In this document: piece by piece, positions 1-7,259 of the stretch
Numbering within the stretch: position 1 is the stretch's first letter
Layout: the number at the start of each line of letters is the position of its first letter
Assembly (NCBI GenBank): GCA_905236675.1
Contig: CAJOND010000001.1
Span: forward strand, 124,001 to 188,000
Direction of reading: 5' to 3'
Length of the DNA stretch: 64,000 nucleotides
DNA from: Candidatus Rifleibacteriota bacterium
GTDB lineage: Bacteria > Muiribacteriota > Ozemobacteria > Ozemobacterales > Ozemobacteraceae
Notes under the pieces: generated by a model
Databases searched by the model: none
Seen by the model: only the letters and a program-made list of their open reading frames with translations
Told to the model about the DNA's origin: nothing
Made by a program: the position numbers and the translations under genes

Positions 1-562
1 TTTCATCGCCATAGAGATAGGTTATATATTCTTGTACAGAGCCCATGGCATCTAATTTATTTATAACAGTATTATGAGGTGCATTCTTATGGACATGAAA
101 ATCAGATTTTGATTCAGGAAGAGTCGAATTTTTATTTTCCAACTTTGATTTTATATCTCCGAAACCATTACTATTACTTGGTTCGGCATTTCCGTCATAG
201 TCTTCTGTATAATCTGAATCATCGTCGTCATCGTTATCACCGTCAATGTCATTATCGGTATCGTCACCGTCTTCATCGCTAGAATCATCGTCAGAATCAT
301 CGTCAGAATTTTCAGCTAATTCTTCATCATCAGTTTCATCATCTGATTCATCATCAACTTCTTCTTTTTTAGAGCCTTTTTCCTTAGTATTAGGACGATT
401 AAGTGCTAATAGTTTTTCGCTATCAGATTCAAGGCTGTCATTGGCTGATTCATTTTGAATTAGAAGAGAAGAGTTTAAATCCAATATAGTATAAATAGGG
501 GCAGAGTATGCACCCAAAGCAATAGATATAAATGCTGCTGTTGTTAATAATTTGTTATTCAT
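1..562 (-). CDS. Exported acidic protein, partial at left edge; paralogue of the gene at 2261-2689
   Basis: The minus-strand frame opens with ATG at 562 and runs off the left edge without a stop, so the C-terminus is missing. The ribosome binding site is AGGATG about 9 bases before the ATG. Residues 1-21 look like a signal peptide (MNNKLLTTAAFISIALGAYSA). Residues of about 55-120 are a very acidic Asp/Ser/Glu stretch encoded by repetitive GAT/GAC triplets. After it comes a segment with HVHKNAPH, a KLD motif and an ITYLYGDE motif that aligns with the mature N-terminus of the 142-residue protein at 2261-2689 (HIHKNAPH, KLD, TYFYGDE). The function is unknown. I infer an exported or surface protein in which an acidic spacer was added in front of a shared small domain. 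Confidence 0.75.
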   Translation of the reverse strand, partial: MNNKLLTTAAFISIALGAYSAPIYTILDLNSSLLIQNESANDSLESDSEKLLALNRPNTKEKGSKKEEVDDESDDETDDEELAENSDDDSDDDSSDEDGDDTDNDIDGDNDDDDDSDYTEDYDGNAEPSNSNGFGDIKSKLENKNSTLPESKSDFHVHKNAPHNTVINKLDAMGSVQEYITYLYGDE

Positions 563-659
563 ATTGTTTCATCCTTTTTTACTTCCTGTTAAGGGGAGAT
601 GTCACGCATTGAAAGAGAAGCTTTTTAGTTCACTGTTTTCAACTTTCACTTCTCAATTA

Positions 660-2063
660 TTATTCTTCATCGTAGTCATCGTAATCAGAGTAATCTTCAT
701 CACCAGAATAATCTTCATCACCAGAATAATCTTCATCGCCAGAGTAATCTTCACCTTCAAGATTCTTGTGAAGATTTTTCTTTGAGTTATCCCAGACACC
801 GATGAAGTGATCTATTGGACAATCTGGCTTACTACCATCATCAGTAGTCATTTTTCGCATGAAGTGTCTGACACCTGTGGCACCGTTCCCAAAATTATAA
901 AGCATTGTAAATTCTAAATCACCCTTAATAATCTGCTTTGCATACTTAGCTTTATTTTCTTCAAAATCTTCAGGGACATCAACATAAACACAGTTTCCAA
1001 GCTTTTCATAAATGTAATCGCCTATTTCCTGGTAATCATTTACATAGTCTTCGTTCTTATCATTAGGAACGTTGAAAGCGTAGCAAACCTGTGTAAGCTT
1101 ATTGTTTTCAAAAATATATTCAACTTCAGCAGTGTGTTTGCAATAATAACCTTTATAAAACAAAGAATTGCCTGTATCTTCTATTAAAGGCCATTTAACA
1201 GCTTTTTTTACTGTATCAATCTTGTCACCCCATTTAAAAGGAACCAGGTCTATACAAGCTCCTTTGTAATGTTTTATTTTTGTATGTTCATCAGAAGATT
1301 TTTTAGATTCACTTTTATCTGATTTCTTTTTCTTTGGTTCTTCTTTAGGCTCATCATCCGAAGACTGATTTAATAAAGCTTCGTCGCCCTCTAATTCTTC
1401 AATTTCTAAATCTGAAGTATCCATAACAATAATTGCATGGGTTAGCATAGGCTCATCAGAGCCCTTCTTATAATCTTTATTTTTCTCAATATAATGGCTT
1501 ATTAAGGTTCTATTATTGTTCAAAAGCCACATATCTGTATAATCAGCTTCTCCGCTAGAAATCTTTTTTGCATAATTATCTGCTTTTTTATTTAAATTTC
1601 TAGGAGATTCAGCTTGAATACAATATTGAGAGCCATAATTATCGTTTATATATTGAGTTATTCTTACATACTCTTTTACAGTATCTATTGGTTTTTCTTT
1701 CTCGTCTACAGTGAGCATATAACTTACACCATTTAACTTCTTGTCTTCGAAAAGAAAAACGATTATCCCTCCAATATCTTTGTTGGAAGAAGTAATAGCA
1801 ATAGATTCATCGTCTTTTTCTAAAATTTGATCTTTTAGTTTTTTGGAAAGAGCTTTTAGACTATCTCCCCATTTATAGTCTACTAAGCCATCACAGGCAT
1901 ATTTATATTTCTTTATTTTGGCTTGATTGGCTTTTTTTTCAGCTAATTCTTCATAAGAGCCCATTTCGTCATCGGTTGCTTTTTTTGATTTGGTAGCGGC
2001 AAAAGAAGCAAATGGAATAAGAGAACTGATTATAGTTAAAATTATTATTTTTTTGTAAAACAT
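660..2063 (-). CDS. Exported two-domain protein with an acidic GDEDYS-repeat tail
   Basis: It has 467 residues from the ATG at 2063. A longer frame upstream is rejected because the signal peptide (MFYKKIIILTIISSLIPFASFAA) starts here and AGGAAA precedes this ATG. The mature protein holds two related domains, at about 40-210 and 265-430. Each opens with KIK.YK.AC..LV..KWGD followed by a K-rich helix, and each contains a YI...G..Y/V core. A Lys/Glu/Ser-rich linker joins them. The smaller protein at 2832-3458 looks like a single copy of the same fold, with FGSTKEEVK in place of WGD...VK. The C-terminus is a run of GDEDYS hexapeptides followed by Asp/Tyr/Glu. The family is not recognised. The acidic tail could bind cations or act as a spacer. 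Confidence 0.8.
   Translation of the reverse strand: MFYKKIIILTIISSLIPFASFAATKSKKATDDEMGSYEELAEKKANQAKIKKYKYACDGLVDYKWGDSLKALSKKLKDQILEKDDESIAITSSNKDIGGIIVFLFEDKKLNGVSYMLTVDEKEKPIDTVKEYVRITQYINDNYGSQYCIQAESPRNLNKKADNYAKKISSGEADYTDMWLLNNNRTLISHYIEKNKDYKKGSDEPMLTHAIIVMDTSDLEIEELEGDEALLNQSSDDEPKEEPKKKKSDKSESKKSSDEHTKIKHYKGACIDLVPFKWGDKIDTVKKAVKWPLIEDTGNSLFYKGYYCKHTAEVEYIFENNKLTQVCYAFNVPNDKNEDYVNDYQEIGDYIYEKLGNCVYVDVPEDFEENKAKYAKQIIKGDLEFTMLYNFGNGATGVRHFMRKMTTDDGSKPDCPIDHFIGVWDNSKKNLHKNLEGEDYSGDEDYSGDEDYSGDEDYSDYDDYDEE
691..744 (-). repeat. Three tandem 18-bp units coding for GDEDYS
   Basis: The units are 691-708, 709-726 and 727-744. The first two are identical and the third differs at two positions. 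They are in frame in the C-terminal tail of the gene at 660-2063, so slippage would change the tail length in steps of six residues without a frameshift. Confidence 0.85.
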
Positions 2064-2102
2064 TTTATTTCCTAATTCTAAGGATTTGAAAAAAACAAAA
2101 TG

Positions 2103-2131
2103 AGCATAGAGCATAGAGAGAGAAAAGTCAA
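2103..2131 (-). promoter_or_regulatory. Sigma-70 type promoter for the gene at 660-2063
   Basis: On the minus strand TTGACT (2126-2131) is followed by 17 bases and TATGCT (2103-2108), about 40 bases before the ATG at 2063. The neighbouring paralogues have promoters of the same spacing. Confidence 0.55.
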
Positions 2132-2260
2132 GCATGGTTTGCTCTATCTCTAATATTTAGATATAAGTTTATATAAGGCAAAATATAAATTTACCTGGTT
2201 TTTGCATATGTAAATATTTTTGGCGGTAAATATTATTCCAAATTCTATATATGGAGAAAA

Positions 2261-2689
2261 CTAAATATTTGGGTCTACTATTTGTGGAGTATAGTTCACA
2301 GTCATATTTCCGTTTCCATGATTTGTAATCGTAAAAACGGCTTTAACTTTTCCCTGATAATAATAACAAGAAACTATAGTTTGTCCTTTATCATTTTTTG
2401 TGGTATTGTTCCAGCCAGTATTCGGAGTATTAATTTTAAAATTGTGGGTACAGTTCCCGTTTATATTTATCTGTCCATTGGCTAGAAAAGAAACAGTATG
2501 TTTCATTATTATTTCATCACCGTAGAAATAAGTATAATATTCTGTTATCAGACCTTTAGAATCTAATTTTTTTGAAAAGCTTTTGTGAGGAGCATTTTTG
2601 TGTATATGATATTGAGCAGCTGAAACTGAAAAAGAACAAAAAATAATAGAAATAAAAATACAAACTGCAAATAATCTTTTTAAAATCAT
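2261..2689 (-). CDS. Small exported protein of unknown function
   Basis: It has 142 residues and a clear signal peptide (about 1-24, ending FSVSAA). The mature part begins with HIHKNAPH and continues into a predicted beta-rich domain with NGQININGN and a C-terminal GNGNMTVNYTP motif. The N-terminal third matches the partial protein at 1-562, so the two are paralogues. Its own promoter and a terminator in front of it suggest it is transcribed alone. No family was recognised. Immunity-, adhesin- or matrix-like roles are all possible and none is supported. Confidence 0.75.
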   Translation of the reverse strand: MILKRLFAVCIFISIIFCSFSVSAAQYHIHKNAPHKSFSKKLDSKGLITEYYTYFYGDEIIMKHTVSFLANGQININGNCTHNFKINTPNTGWNNTTKNDKGQTIVSCYYYQGKVKAVFTITNHGNGNMTVNYTPQIVDPNI

Positions 2690-2729
2690 TTTATTAGCCT
2701 TTCAAGAATTAGAATAACTTTATATCTCG

Positions 2730-2758
2730 ATTATAAAGCAAGAATAATGTTTTGGCAA
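2730..2758 (-). promoter_or_regulatory. Sigma-70 type promoter for the gene at 2261-2689
   Basis: Minus strand TTGCCA (2753-2758), a 17-base spacer, then a perfect TATAAT (2730-2735), about 40 bases before the ATG at 2689. Confidence 0.65.
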
Positions 2759-2767
2759 TTATTAAAA

Positions 2768-2800
2768 CAAAAAACGCCTGGTTGCCCAAGCGTTTTTGTT
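2768..2800 (-). terminator. Rho-independent terminator after the gene at 2832-3458
   Basis: A stem AAAAACGC / GCGTTTTT encloses a partly paired loop (CTGGTTGCCCAA). On the minus strand the stem ends in a T-rich tract. It lies just after the stop at 2832 and separates that gene from the next one on the same strand. Confidence 0.7.
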
Positions 2801-2831
2801 GCTGTATTAAAATAATGTTTAATTTCTCGTA

Positions 2832-3458
2832 TTATTCGGCAGCATCTTCGCCTTCTTCTTCTTCAACATAAGAATTATGTTGAGCTAAAACAAGATGGCA
2901 AATAGAATTAATTACAGTAGCTTTTTTGGTTTCTTCATCCATATCATCGGTTGGCATTTGTTCTGCAAGAACGTGAGTAATTGTGAAGTTTTCTTTTTTC
3001 CAAACTGTAGCTGCAGAAACTTTAGCATCTTTTATAGCTTGAGCTAATTTTGCAGGGTCTTTAAGAAGTTCTTGGTCTTCAGTAGAATAACCGCTGGAAT
3101 CTGGTTCGCCATATATTTGTTTGAAAGCTTCGTTGATTTTATCGTAGTCAGCAATATAATTAGCAAGGTCTTTGTGGTCATTGATTATATTTAATGTAAC
3201 TACAACTAACTTTCCTTCTTTATCAAAAGTATAGCAGTTTTGGCTTTTGCCCATAAATTCAGAATCTTCATTGAATATTAATTCGTCATTATGGTCTAAA
3301 ACAAGAGTACTATCTTTTTCAACAGCTTTTACTTCTTCTTTAGTAGATCCAAATTTGGCATTTCCGAAAGAATTAGCATCAGGAGCATCCTGAGCTATAA
3401 CAGCAGTAGAAAGAGAAAGAGCAAGGGTTAAAGCAACAAAAATATTTCTAAATTTCAT
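2832..3458 (-). CDS. Exported single-domain protein related to the repeats of the 660-2063 protein
   Basis: It has 208 residues from the ATG at 3458. An upstream start is rejected because AGGAAA lies 8 bases before this ATG and the signal peptide (MKFRNIFVALTLALSLSTAVIAQ) begins here. The mature part opens with FGNAKFGSTKEEVK, then a beta-rich core (YTFDKEGKLVVVTLNI) and helices including YDKINEAFKQIYGEP. The pattern FG.T.EEVK followed by a Tyr-x-Phe strand and an I...YG helix is shared with the two domains of the 660-2063 protein. The C-terminus is acidic (YVEEEEGEDAAE). This order is typical of small periplasmic proteins that assess nothing catalytic visible. No active-site motif is seen and the function is unknown. 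Confidence 0.75.
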   Translation of the reverse strand: MKFRNIFVALTLALSLSTAVIAQDAPDANSFGNAKFGSTKEEVKAVEKDSTLVLDHNDELIFNEDSEFMGKSQNCYTFDKEGKLVVVTLNIINDHKDLANYIADYDKINEAFKQIYGEPDSSGYSTEDQELLKDPAKLAQAIKDAKVSAATVWKKENFTITHVLAEQMPTDDMDEETKKATVINSICHLVLAQHNSYVEEEEGEDAAE

Positions 3459-3492
3459 ATTTATTTTCCTTTCAAGAAAAATTTTCAGCGTG

Positions 3493-3521
3493 ATTTTACA
3501 TCTAAGATTTCGTTTTTTCAA
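3493..3521 (-). promoter_or_regulatory. Sigma-70 type promoter for the gene at 2832-3458
   Basis: Minus strand TTGAAA (3516-3521), 17 bases, TAAAAT (3493-3498), about 35 bases before the ATG. Confidence 0.55.
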
Positions 3522-3702
3522 CTTTTATTTTTTACTGTTTATAATATTTATGTTGTGATAGTGAAAGTTTATATTTGTAAGAGTATTCTTAGATTTATAT
3601 GATGAATTTCAATATTTGATTAAAAAAAAAGAAAATCTTTCTTCTTTTATACTATTCGTTACAAGACTTTAAACAATTTACAATCTATCTTTTTGGGGTT
3701 AA

Positions 3703-4157
3703 GGTATAAAGAGTTCATTACCTAAGGATTATGTGTTTGATTTACCAACAGAAGCTCAATGGGAATATGCCTGCAGAGCAGGAACAAATACTCACTTAAA
3801 TAATGGAAAAAATATAACCGATAATTGGGGAACTTGTCAGAATTAGACGAAATTGCTTGGTATTATAAAAATGCTAGTAATACAACTCATATTGTAGGTC
3901 AGAAAAAGCCTAATGCTTGGGGTATTTGTGATATGCATGGTAATGTGTATGAATTGTGTAGAGACTATTATGGGGCATATTCAGATGAAAAAGTAAAGGA
4001 TTCTATAAATTCTACCAAAAGTTCCAATATTGTTATAAGAGGTGGATATTTTCACAAAAATCCTGGGAGTTGTCGTTCAGCATATAAAAATGGCAATCCC
4101 CTAGACGATCGCTTTTCAGGTCTTGGTTTCCGTGTCGCTCTCGTGCCATTTGATTAG
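3703..4157 (+). pseudogene. Formylglycine-generating-enzyme (SUMF1)-like remnant, truncated and frameshifted
   Basis: The frame beginning after the stop at 3700 reads LPTEAQWEYACRAGTNT, the hallmark of FGE-sulfatase/SUMF1 domains, and then stops at 3844. The next frame, from about 3825, continues with NLSELDEIAWYY, then VGQKKPNAWG, DMHGNVYELCRDYY and the C-terminal IRGG...GFRVAL. A fifth G in the GGGG run at 3827-3830 would join the two as one protein. About half the domain or more is missing at the N-terminus, with no start codon or signal peptide, so this is a decayed fragment even if the frameshift is an error. Family members either make formylglycine or bind ligands as exported proteins. 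Here the typical EWC appears as ELC. Confidence 0.85.
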
Positions 4158-4163
4158 TATTTT

Positions 4164-4198
4164 GAGAACTGAGAACTGAAAACTGAGAACTGAGAATT
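4164..4198 (+). repeat. Heptad tandem repeat (GAGAACT type) just after the FGE-like gene
   Basis: Five near-identical 7-base units (GAGAACT, GAGAACT, GAAAACT, GAGAACT, GAGAATT) begin 6 bases after the stop at 4157. The rest of the spacer to 4430 has no credible gene. It holds three copies of GCGTTGCA (about 4238-4272), an imperfect palindrome around GGTGTACACC (4274-4283) and a CCTAAAA/CCCTAAA-like stretch (about 4396-4425). Confidence 0.8.
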
Positions 4199-4430
4199 TA
4201 AAAATAATAATTGCTTTTGCAAACTTTGCTATTCAGCGTTGCACAAAGCGTTGCATTTGGCGTTGCACGAAACGGTGTACACCGTTTTAGGGATAAGGGA
4301 GGAGTGAGGAAGGGAGTGGGGGAAGAACTGAATCAAGAAAACTTGTAACGATGATTAATTCAGTGATTTGCGTTGACTAAAACAATTATCTTTTTCCTAA
4401 AACATATATCCTATTCCCTAAAATTTTAAC

Positions 4431-4448
4431 TTGGCATGGTCCTTGCTA
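4431..4448 (+). promoter_or_regulatory. Sigma-54 (RpoN) type -24/-12 promoter before groES
   Basis: TTGGCATGGTCCTTGCTA carries GG and GC elements separated by exactly 10 bases, matching the consensus TGGCAC-N5-TTGC. It ends 46 bases before the groES ATG, leaving room for a 35-base leader with AGGAGG. No CIRCE operator was found upstream of any chaperone gene here. Sigma-54 promoters need an enhancer-binding activator, whose gene is not in this window. Confidence 0.65.
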
Positions 4449-4494
4449 ATATCAAAAATTAAATAAATTCAAACAAATTTCCAGGAGGCAAATC

Positions 4495-4782
4495 ATGAAC
4501 CTCACCCCTATGGGTAACAGAATTGTTGTTAAACCAGTAGATGAAGAAACCAAAACCGCTTTTGGTATCATCATTCCAGATACAGCTTCTAAAGCAAAGC
4601 CAAAGACAGGCACTGTAGTTTTTACTGGTAAAGGTTTAACTGACAAAAAAGGTAATCTTATTCCAATGCAGGTTAAACAAGGCGATAAAGTATATTTTAC
4701 TGAATGGTCCGGCTCTGAAATCATGTTAGAAGGCGTTAAACACCTAATCATGAAAGAAGACGACGTCCTCGCCGTTGAATGA
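4495..4782 (+). CDS. groS: Co-chaperonin GroES, copy 1
   Basis: It has 95 residues, the usual length for GroES. It forms the heptameric lid that closes the GroEL chamber in the cytoplasm. The N-terminal strand (MNLTPMGNRIVVKP), the mobile-loop segment (GIIIPDTASKAKP, residues 24-36), GDKVYF and the C-terminal EDDVLAVE strand are all present. AGGAGG lies 9 bases before the ATG. Its groEL partner follows after 311 bases of repeat-rich spacer, unusually long for groESL, so the two may be separately transcribed or processed. A second, different groES lies at 6936. Confidence 0.97.
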   Translation: MNLTPMGNRIVVKPVDEETKTAFGIIIPDTASKAKPKTGTVVFTGKGLTDKKGNLIPMQVKQGDKVYFTEWSGSEIMLEGVKHLIMKEDDVLAVE

Positions 4783-4783
4783 T

Positions 4784-4836
4784 TAAGAGATAAGTGATAA
4801 GAGGTAAGAGATAAGTGATAAGAGGTAAGAGATAAG
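4784..4836 (+). repeat. Heptad tandem repeat (GATAAGA type) at the groES stop
   Basis: Units GATAAGT, GATAAGA and GGTAAGA alternate for about 50 bases, starting directly after the groES stop at 4782. The 311-base spacer to groEL also holds a palindromic element (4872-4906) and a pyrimidine-rich heptad stretch (4979-5016). No gene is seen in it. Confidence 0.85.
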
Positions 4837-4871
4837 AAAAATGTTTTCATTCTGTAAGTTTTCAGACAAAC

Positions 4872-4906
4872 CGTCATTGCGAGGCTTCATAGAAGCCGTG
4901 GCAATC
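4872..4906. repeat. Palindromic element, CGTCATTGCGAG family, copy 1
   Basis: CGTCATTGCGAGGCTTC and GAAGCCGTGGCAATCT form an imperfect hairpin. Related copies lie at 42210-42247 and 43920-43953. The flank GTTTTCAGACA (4857-4867) is found in reverse complement near the second copy, so the repeat extends beyond the hairpin. Confidence 0.75.
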
Positions 4907-4978
4907 TAAAGTTAGTCGTAAAAACCTCTAAAACAGGGAAAGCATATTAAATTAGAAACAATATTAGCTAAAACAATT

Positions 4979-5016
4979 CCCTTCTCTCTAATCCCTACCC
5001 CCTAATCCCTAAAAAA
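4979..5016 (+). repeat. Pyrimidine heptad repeat (CCCTAAT type) upstream of groEL
   Basis: Units close to CCCTAAT/CCCTACC repeat every seven bases, ending about 80 bases before the groEL ATG. The same class of repeat occurs before the aminotransferase gene at 42404. Confidence 0.75.
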
Positions 5017-5093
5017 CTCAGAATTTTGCTTACATTAAGCGAAGTTACAAAATTAACTAAGTCTAAAAAATATTATTTAGGAGATATAAAATT

Positions 5094-6752
5094 ATGGCAG
5101 CTAAACAGCTAAAGTATGGTGAAAATGCTCGCAGAGCTCTCGAAAAAGGTGTTGATACCGTTGCTAATGCAGTTCGTTCTACACTTGGTCCAAAGGGTTG
5201 CTATGCTATCCTTAACAAAAGTTTTGGTAGCCCAACTGTTACTAACGACGGCGTTATGATTGCTAAAGAAATCGAAGTTTCCGATCGTTTTGAAAATATG
5301 GGTGCTCAACTTGTAAAAGAAGTTGCTAGCAAGACAAACGATATCGCTGGTGACGGCACTACAACCGCTACTGTTCTTGCTCAAGCTATCGTTCAGGAAG
5401 GTTTTAAGAATACAGCAGCAGGTGCTACTCCTATTTATATTAAACGTGGTATCGAAAAAGCTGTTGCAGCCGTAGTAAAGACTATCCACGAACAGTCTGT
5501 AAGAATCGATGACAAGAAAGAAAGCGTAGCTCAGGTTGCTACTATTTCTGCTCGTGATACTGAAATCGGTAAAGTTATTGCCGAAGCTATGGATAAAGTT
5601 GGTAAAGACGGCGTTATCACAGTTGAAGAAGCTAAGAGCTTTGATACAACTCTTGATTTTGTTGAAGGTATGGAATTCGATAAAGGTTATGTAAGCCCAT
5701 ATATGGTTACTGACCCAGAAAGAATGGAAGCAGTTCTCGAAAATCCATATATCCTTATTACTGACAGCAAAATCAACAGCATTAAAGAAATTCTTCCAAT
5801 ACTTGAATCTGTTGTTCAGACTAGAAAACCAATTCTCATCATCGCTGAAGACATCGAAGGTGAAGCTCTTGCTACATTAGTAGTTAACAAACTTCGTGGC
5901 ACATTTAATTGTGTTGCAGTTAAAGCTCCAGCATTCGGCGATAGACGTAAAGCTATGCTTGAAGATATAGCTATTCTCACTGGTGGTCAGAAAATCAGTG
6001 CAGAAGTTGGTTTGAAGCTTGAAAATGCTACTCTTGAAAATCTTGGTACTGCTAAGAAAGTTGTAATCACAAAAGAATCTACGACTATTATTGAAGGTGC
6101 TGGTAAAGCTGCTGATGTTCAGAACAGAATCGCTCAGATCAAAGCTGAAATCGAAAGAAGCACAAGCTCTTACGATAAAGAAAAACTCCAGGAAAGACTT
6201 GCTAAACTTTCTGGCGGCGTTGCAGTAATCAAAGTTGGTGCTGCTACTGAAACTGCTATGAAAGAAAGAAAGACTAGAGTTGAAGATGCTTTGAGTGCTA
6301 CTCGTGCAGCAGTTGAAGAAGGTGTTGTTGCTGGTGGTGGCGTTGCACTTCTTAATGCAATGGTTGGCTTAGACAATCTTAAAGTTACTGATGAAGAAAA
6401 GATCGGTGTTGAAATCGTAAGAAAAGCTCTCCAGAAACCAATTCATTTCATTCTTACTAATGCAGGTCTTGAACCAGCTGTAATCATCGAAAAGATTAAA
6501 GCTTCCAAGAAGAATGGTTATGGTTACAACGTTCTTACCAACGAATATGTTGATATGTTCGAAGCTGGTATCATCGATCCAGCTAAGGTTACTCGTTCTG
6601 CTCTCCAGAACGCTTCTTCAATAGCTTCAATTCTTATGACTACTGAAGTTCTTGTTGCAGACGTTCCAGAAGAAAACAAAGCTGCTCCAGCAATGGGCGG
6701 TATGGGCGGAATGAACGGAATGGGCGGCATGGGTATGCCCGGCATGATGTAA
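5094..6752 (+). CDS. groL: Chaperonin GroEL, copy 1
   Basis: It has 552 residues and is full length. It is the ATP-driven folding chamber of the cytoplasm. Visible are LGPKG (31-35), the nucleotide-binding [11 protein letters not shown] (86-96, with D87), the [19 protein letters not shown] segment near 397-416 containing the catalytic Asp, and a C-terminal GGM-rich tail ([19 protein letters not shown]) typical of housekeeping GroELs. AGGAG stands 9 bases before the ATG. Codon use is dominated by GGT, GCT, GAA and AAA, as in the other chaperone genes here, suggesting strong expression. It is about three-quarters identical to copy 2 by eye. Confidence 0.97.
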   Translation: MAAKQLKYGENARRALEKGVDTVANAVRSTLGPKGCYAILNKSFGSPTVTNDGVMIAKEIEVSDRFENMGAQLVKEVASKTNDIAGDGTTTATVLAQAIVQEGFKNTAAGATPIYIKRGIEKAVAAVVKTIHEQSVRIDDKKESVAQVATISARDTEIGKVIAEAMDKVGKDGVITVEEAKSFDTTLDFVEGMEFDKGYVSPYMVTDPERMEAVLENPYILITDSKINSIKEILPILESVVQTRKPILIIAEDIEGEALATLVVNKLRGTFNCVAVKAPAFGDRRKAMLEDIAILTGGQKISAEVGLKLENATLENLGTAKKVVITKESTTIIEGAGKAADVQNRIAQIKAEIERSTSSYDKEKLQERLAKLSGGVAVIKVGAATETAMKERKTRVEDALSATRAAVEEGVVAGGGVALLNAMVGLDNLKVTDEEKIGVEIVRKALQKPIHFILTNAGLEPAVIIEKIKASKKNGYGYNVLTNEYVDMFEAGIIDPAKVTRSALQNASSIASILMTTEVLVADVPEENKAAPAMGGMGGMNGMGGMGMPGMM

Positions 6753-6765
6753 TTCATTAAAAAAG

Positions 6766-6846
6766 AGGCTCCCCAAATCTATGATTGGGGGAGCTGTCAG
6801 CCAAAGGCTGACTGAAGGGGCTGCAAAGCAAAGCTTTGCGGTACCG
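6766..6846. repeat. Palindromic element, GCTCCCCC family, copy 1 (3' of groEL 1)
   Basis: Three hairpins follow one another: GGCTCCCC/GGGGGAGC, GTCAGCC/GGCTGAC, and GCAAAGC/GCTTTGC. The element starts 14 bases after the groEL stop and may double as a transcript end or stabiliser. Copies lie at 8898, 22612 and 57433. Confidence 0.75.
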
Positions 6847-6874
6847 TCGCATAAGCGTTGCATTAAATTAAAAT

Positions 6875-6896
6875 CTGCCAGTCATCGCACTGGCAG
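6875..6896 (+). promoter_or_regulatory. Perfect 8-bp hairpin before groES copy 2
   Basis: CTGCCAGT and ACTGGCAG are separated by 6 bases and sit 40 bases before the groES 2 ATG. There is no T tract, so it is not a simple terminator. It could be an operator or a leader structure. The function is inferred only from position. Confidence 0.35.
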
Positions 6897-6935
6897 GTGA
6901 CTAAATAAAATTTGAATCGAAAGGATAAACTAAAA

Positions 6936-7229
6936 ATGAATCTTAAACCATTAAACGATAGAGTAATAATCAAAGCTAAAGAAGCAGTTGAAGTATCAAA
7001 AGGCGGAATCATTCTTCCAGATACAGCTAGCAAAGAAAAACCTGTTGAAGGCGTTGTAATTGCTGTTGGTCCTGGCAAAATGAATGATGATGGTAAACGC
7101 ACTCCATTAACCGTTAAAGCTGATGATAAAGTTATTTATTCTAAATATGCTGGTACTGAAATAAAGGTTGACGAAGAATCTTATCTTATCCTTCGTGAAG
7201 AAGACATTCTTGCTGTTATAGCAGAATAA
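6936..7229 (+). CDS. groS: Co-chaperonin GroES, copy 2
   Basis: It has 97 residues. The ATG at 6936 is chosen over an upstream TTG because [13 protein letters not shown] is the family N-terminus and AAAGGA precedes it. The mobile loop ([14 protein letters not shown]), the GPGK turn, [13 protein letters not shown] and the C-terminal EEDILAVI strand are all present. It is more like textbook GroES than copy 1 and lies only 30 bases before its groEL partner, a normal bicistronic layout. I infer that tandem duplication of the whole groESL unit produced two chaperonin sets. Confidence 0.97.
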   Translation: MNLKPLNDRVIIKAKEAVEVSKGGIILPDTASKEKPVEGVVIAVGPGKMNDDGKRTPLTVKADDKVIYSKYAGTEIKVDEESYLILREEDILAVIAE

Positions 7230-7259
7230 TAAAGAATAACTGTTCTTAAGGAGCTTACA

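Noticed and set aside
4238-4283. GTGTACAC-like palindrome as a CIRCE or other stress operator
   Set aside because: It does not match TTAGCACTC-N9-GAGTGCTAA. The similar TGTACACTG strings at about 17020 and 17920 lie in unrelated contexts, and no common arrangement could be shown.
6872-6935. The hairpin before groES 2 as a rho-independent terminator
   Set aside because: It lacks a T tract and directly precedes the ribosome binding site of the second groES.
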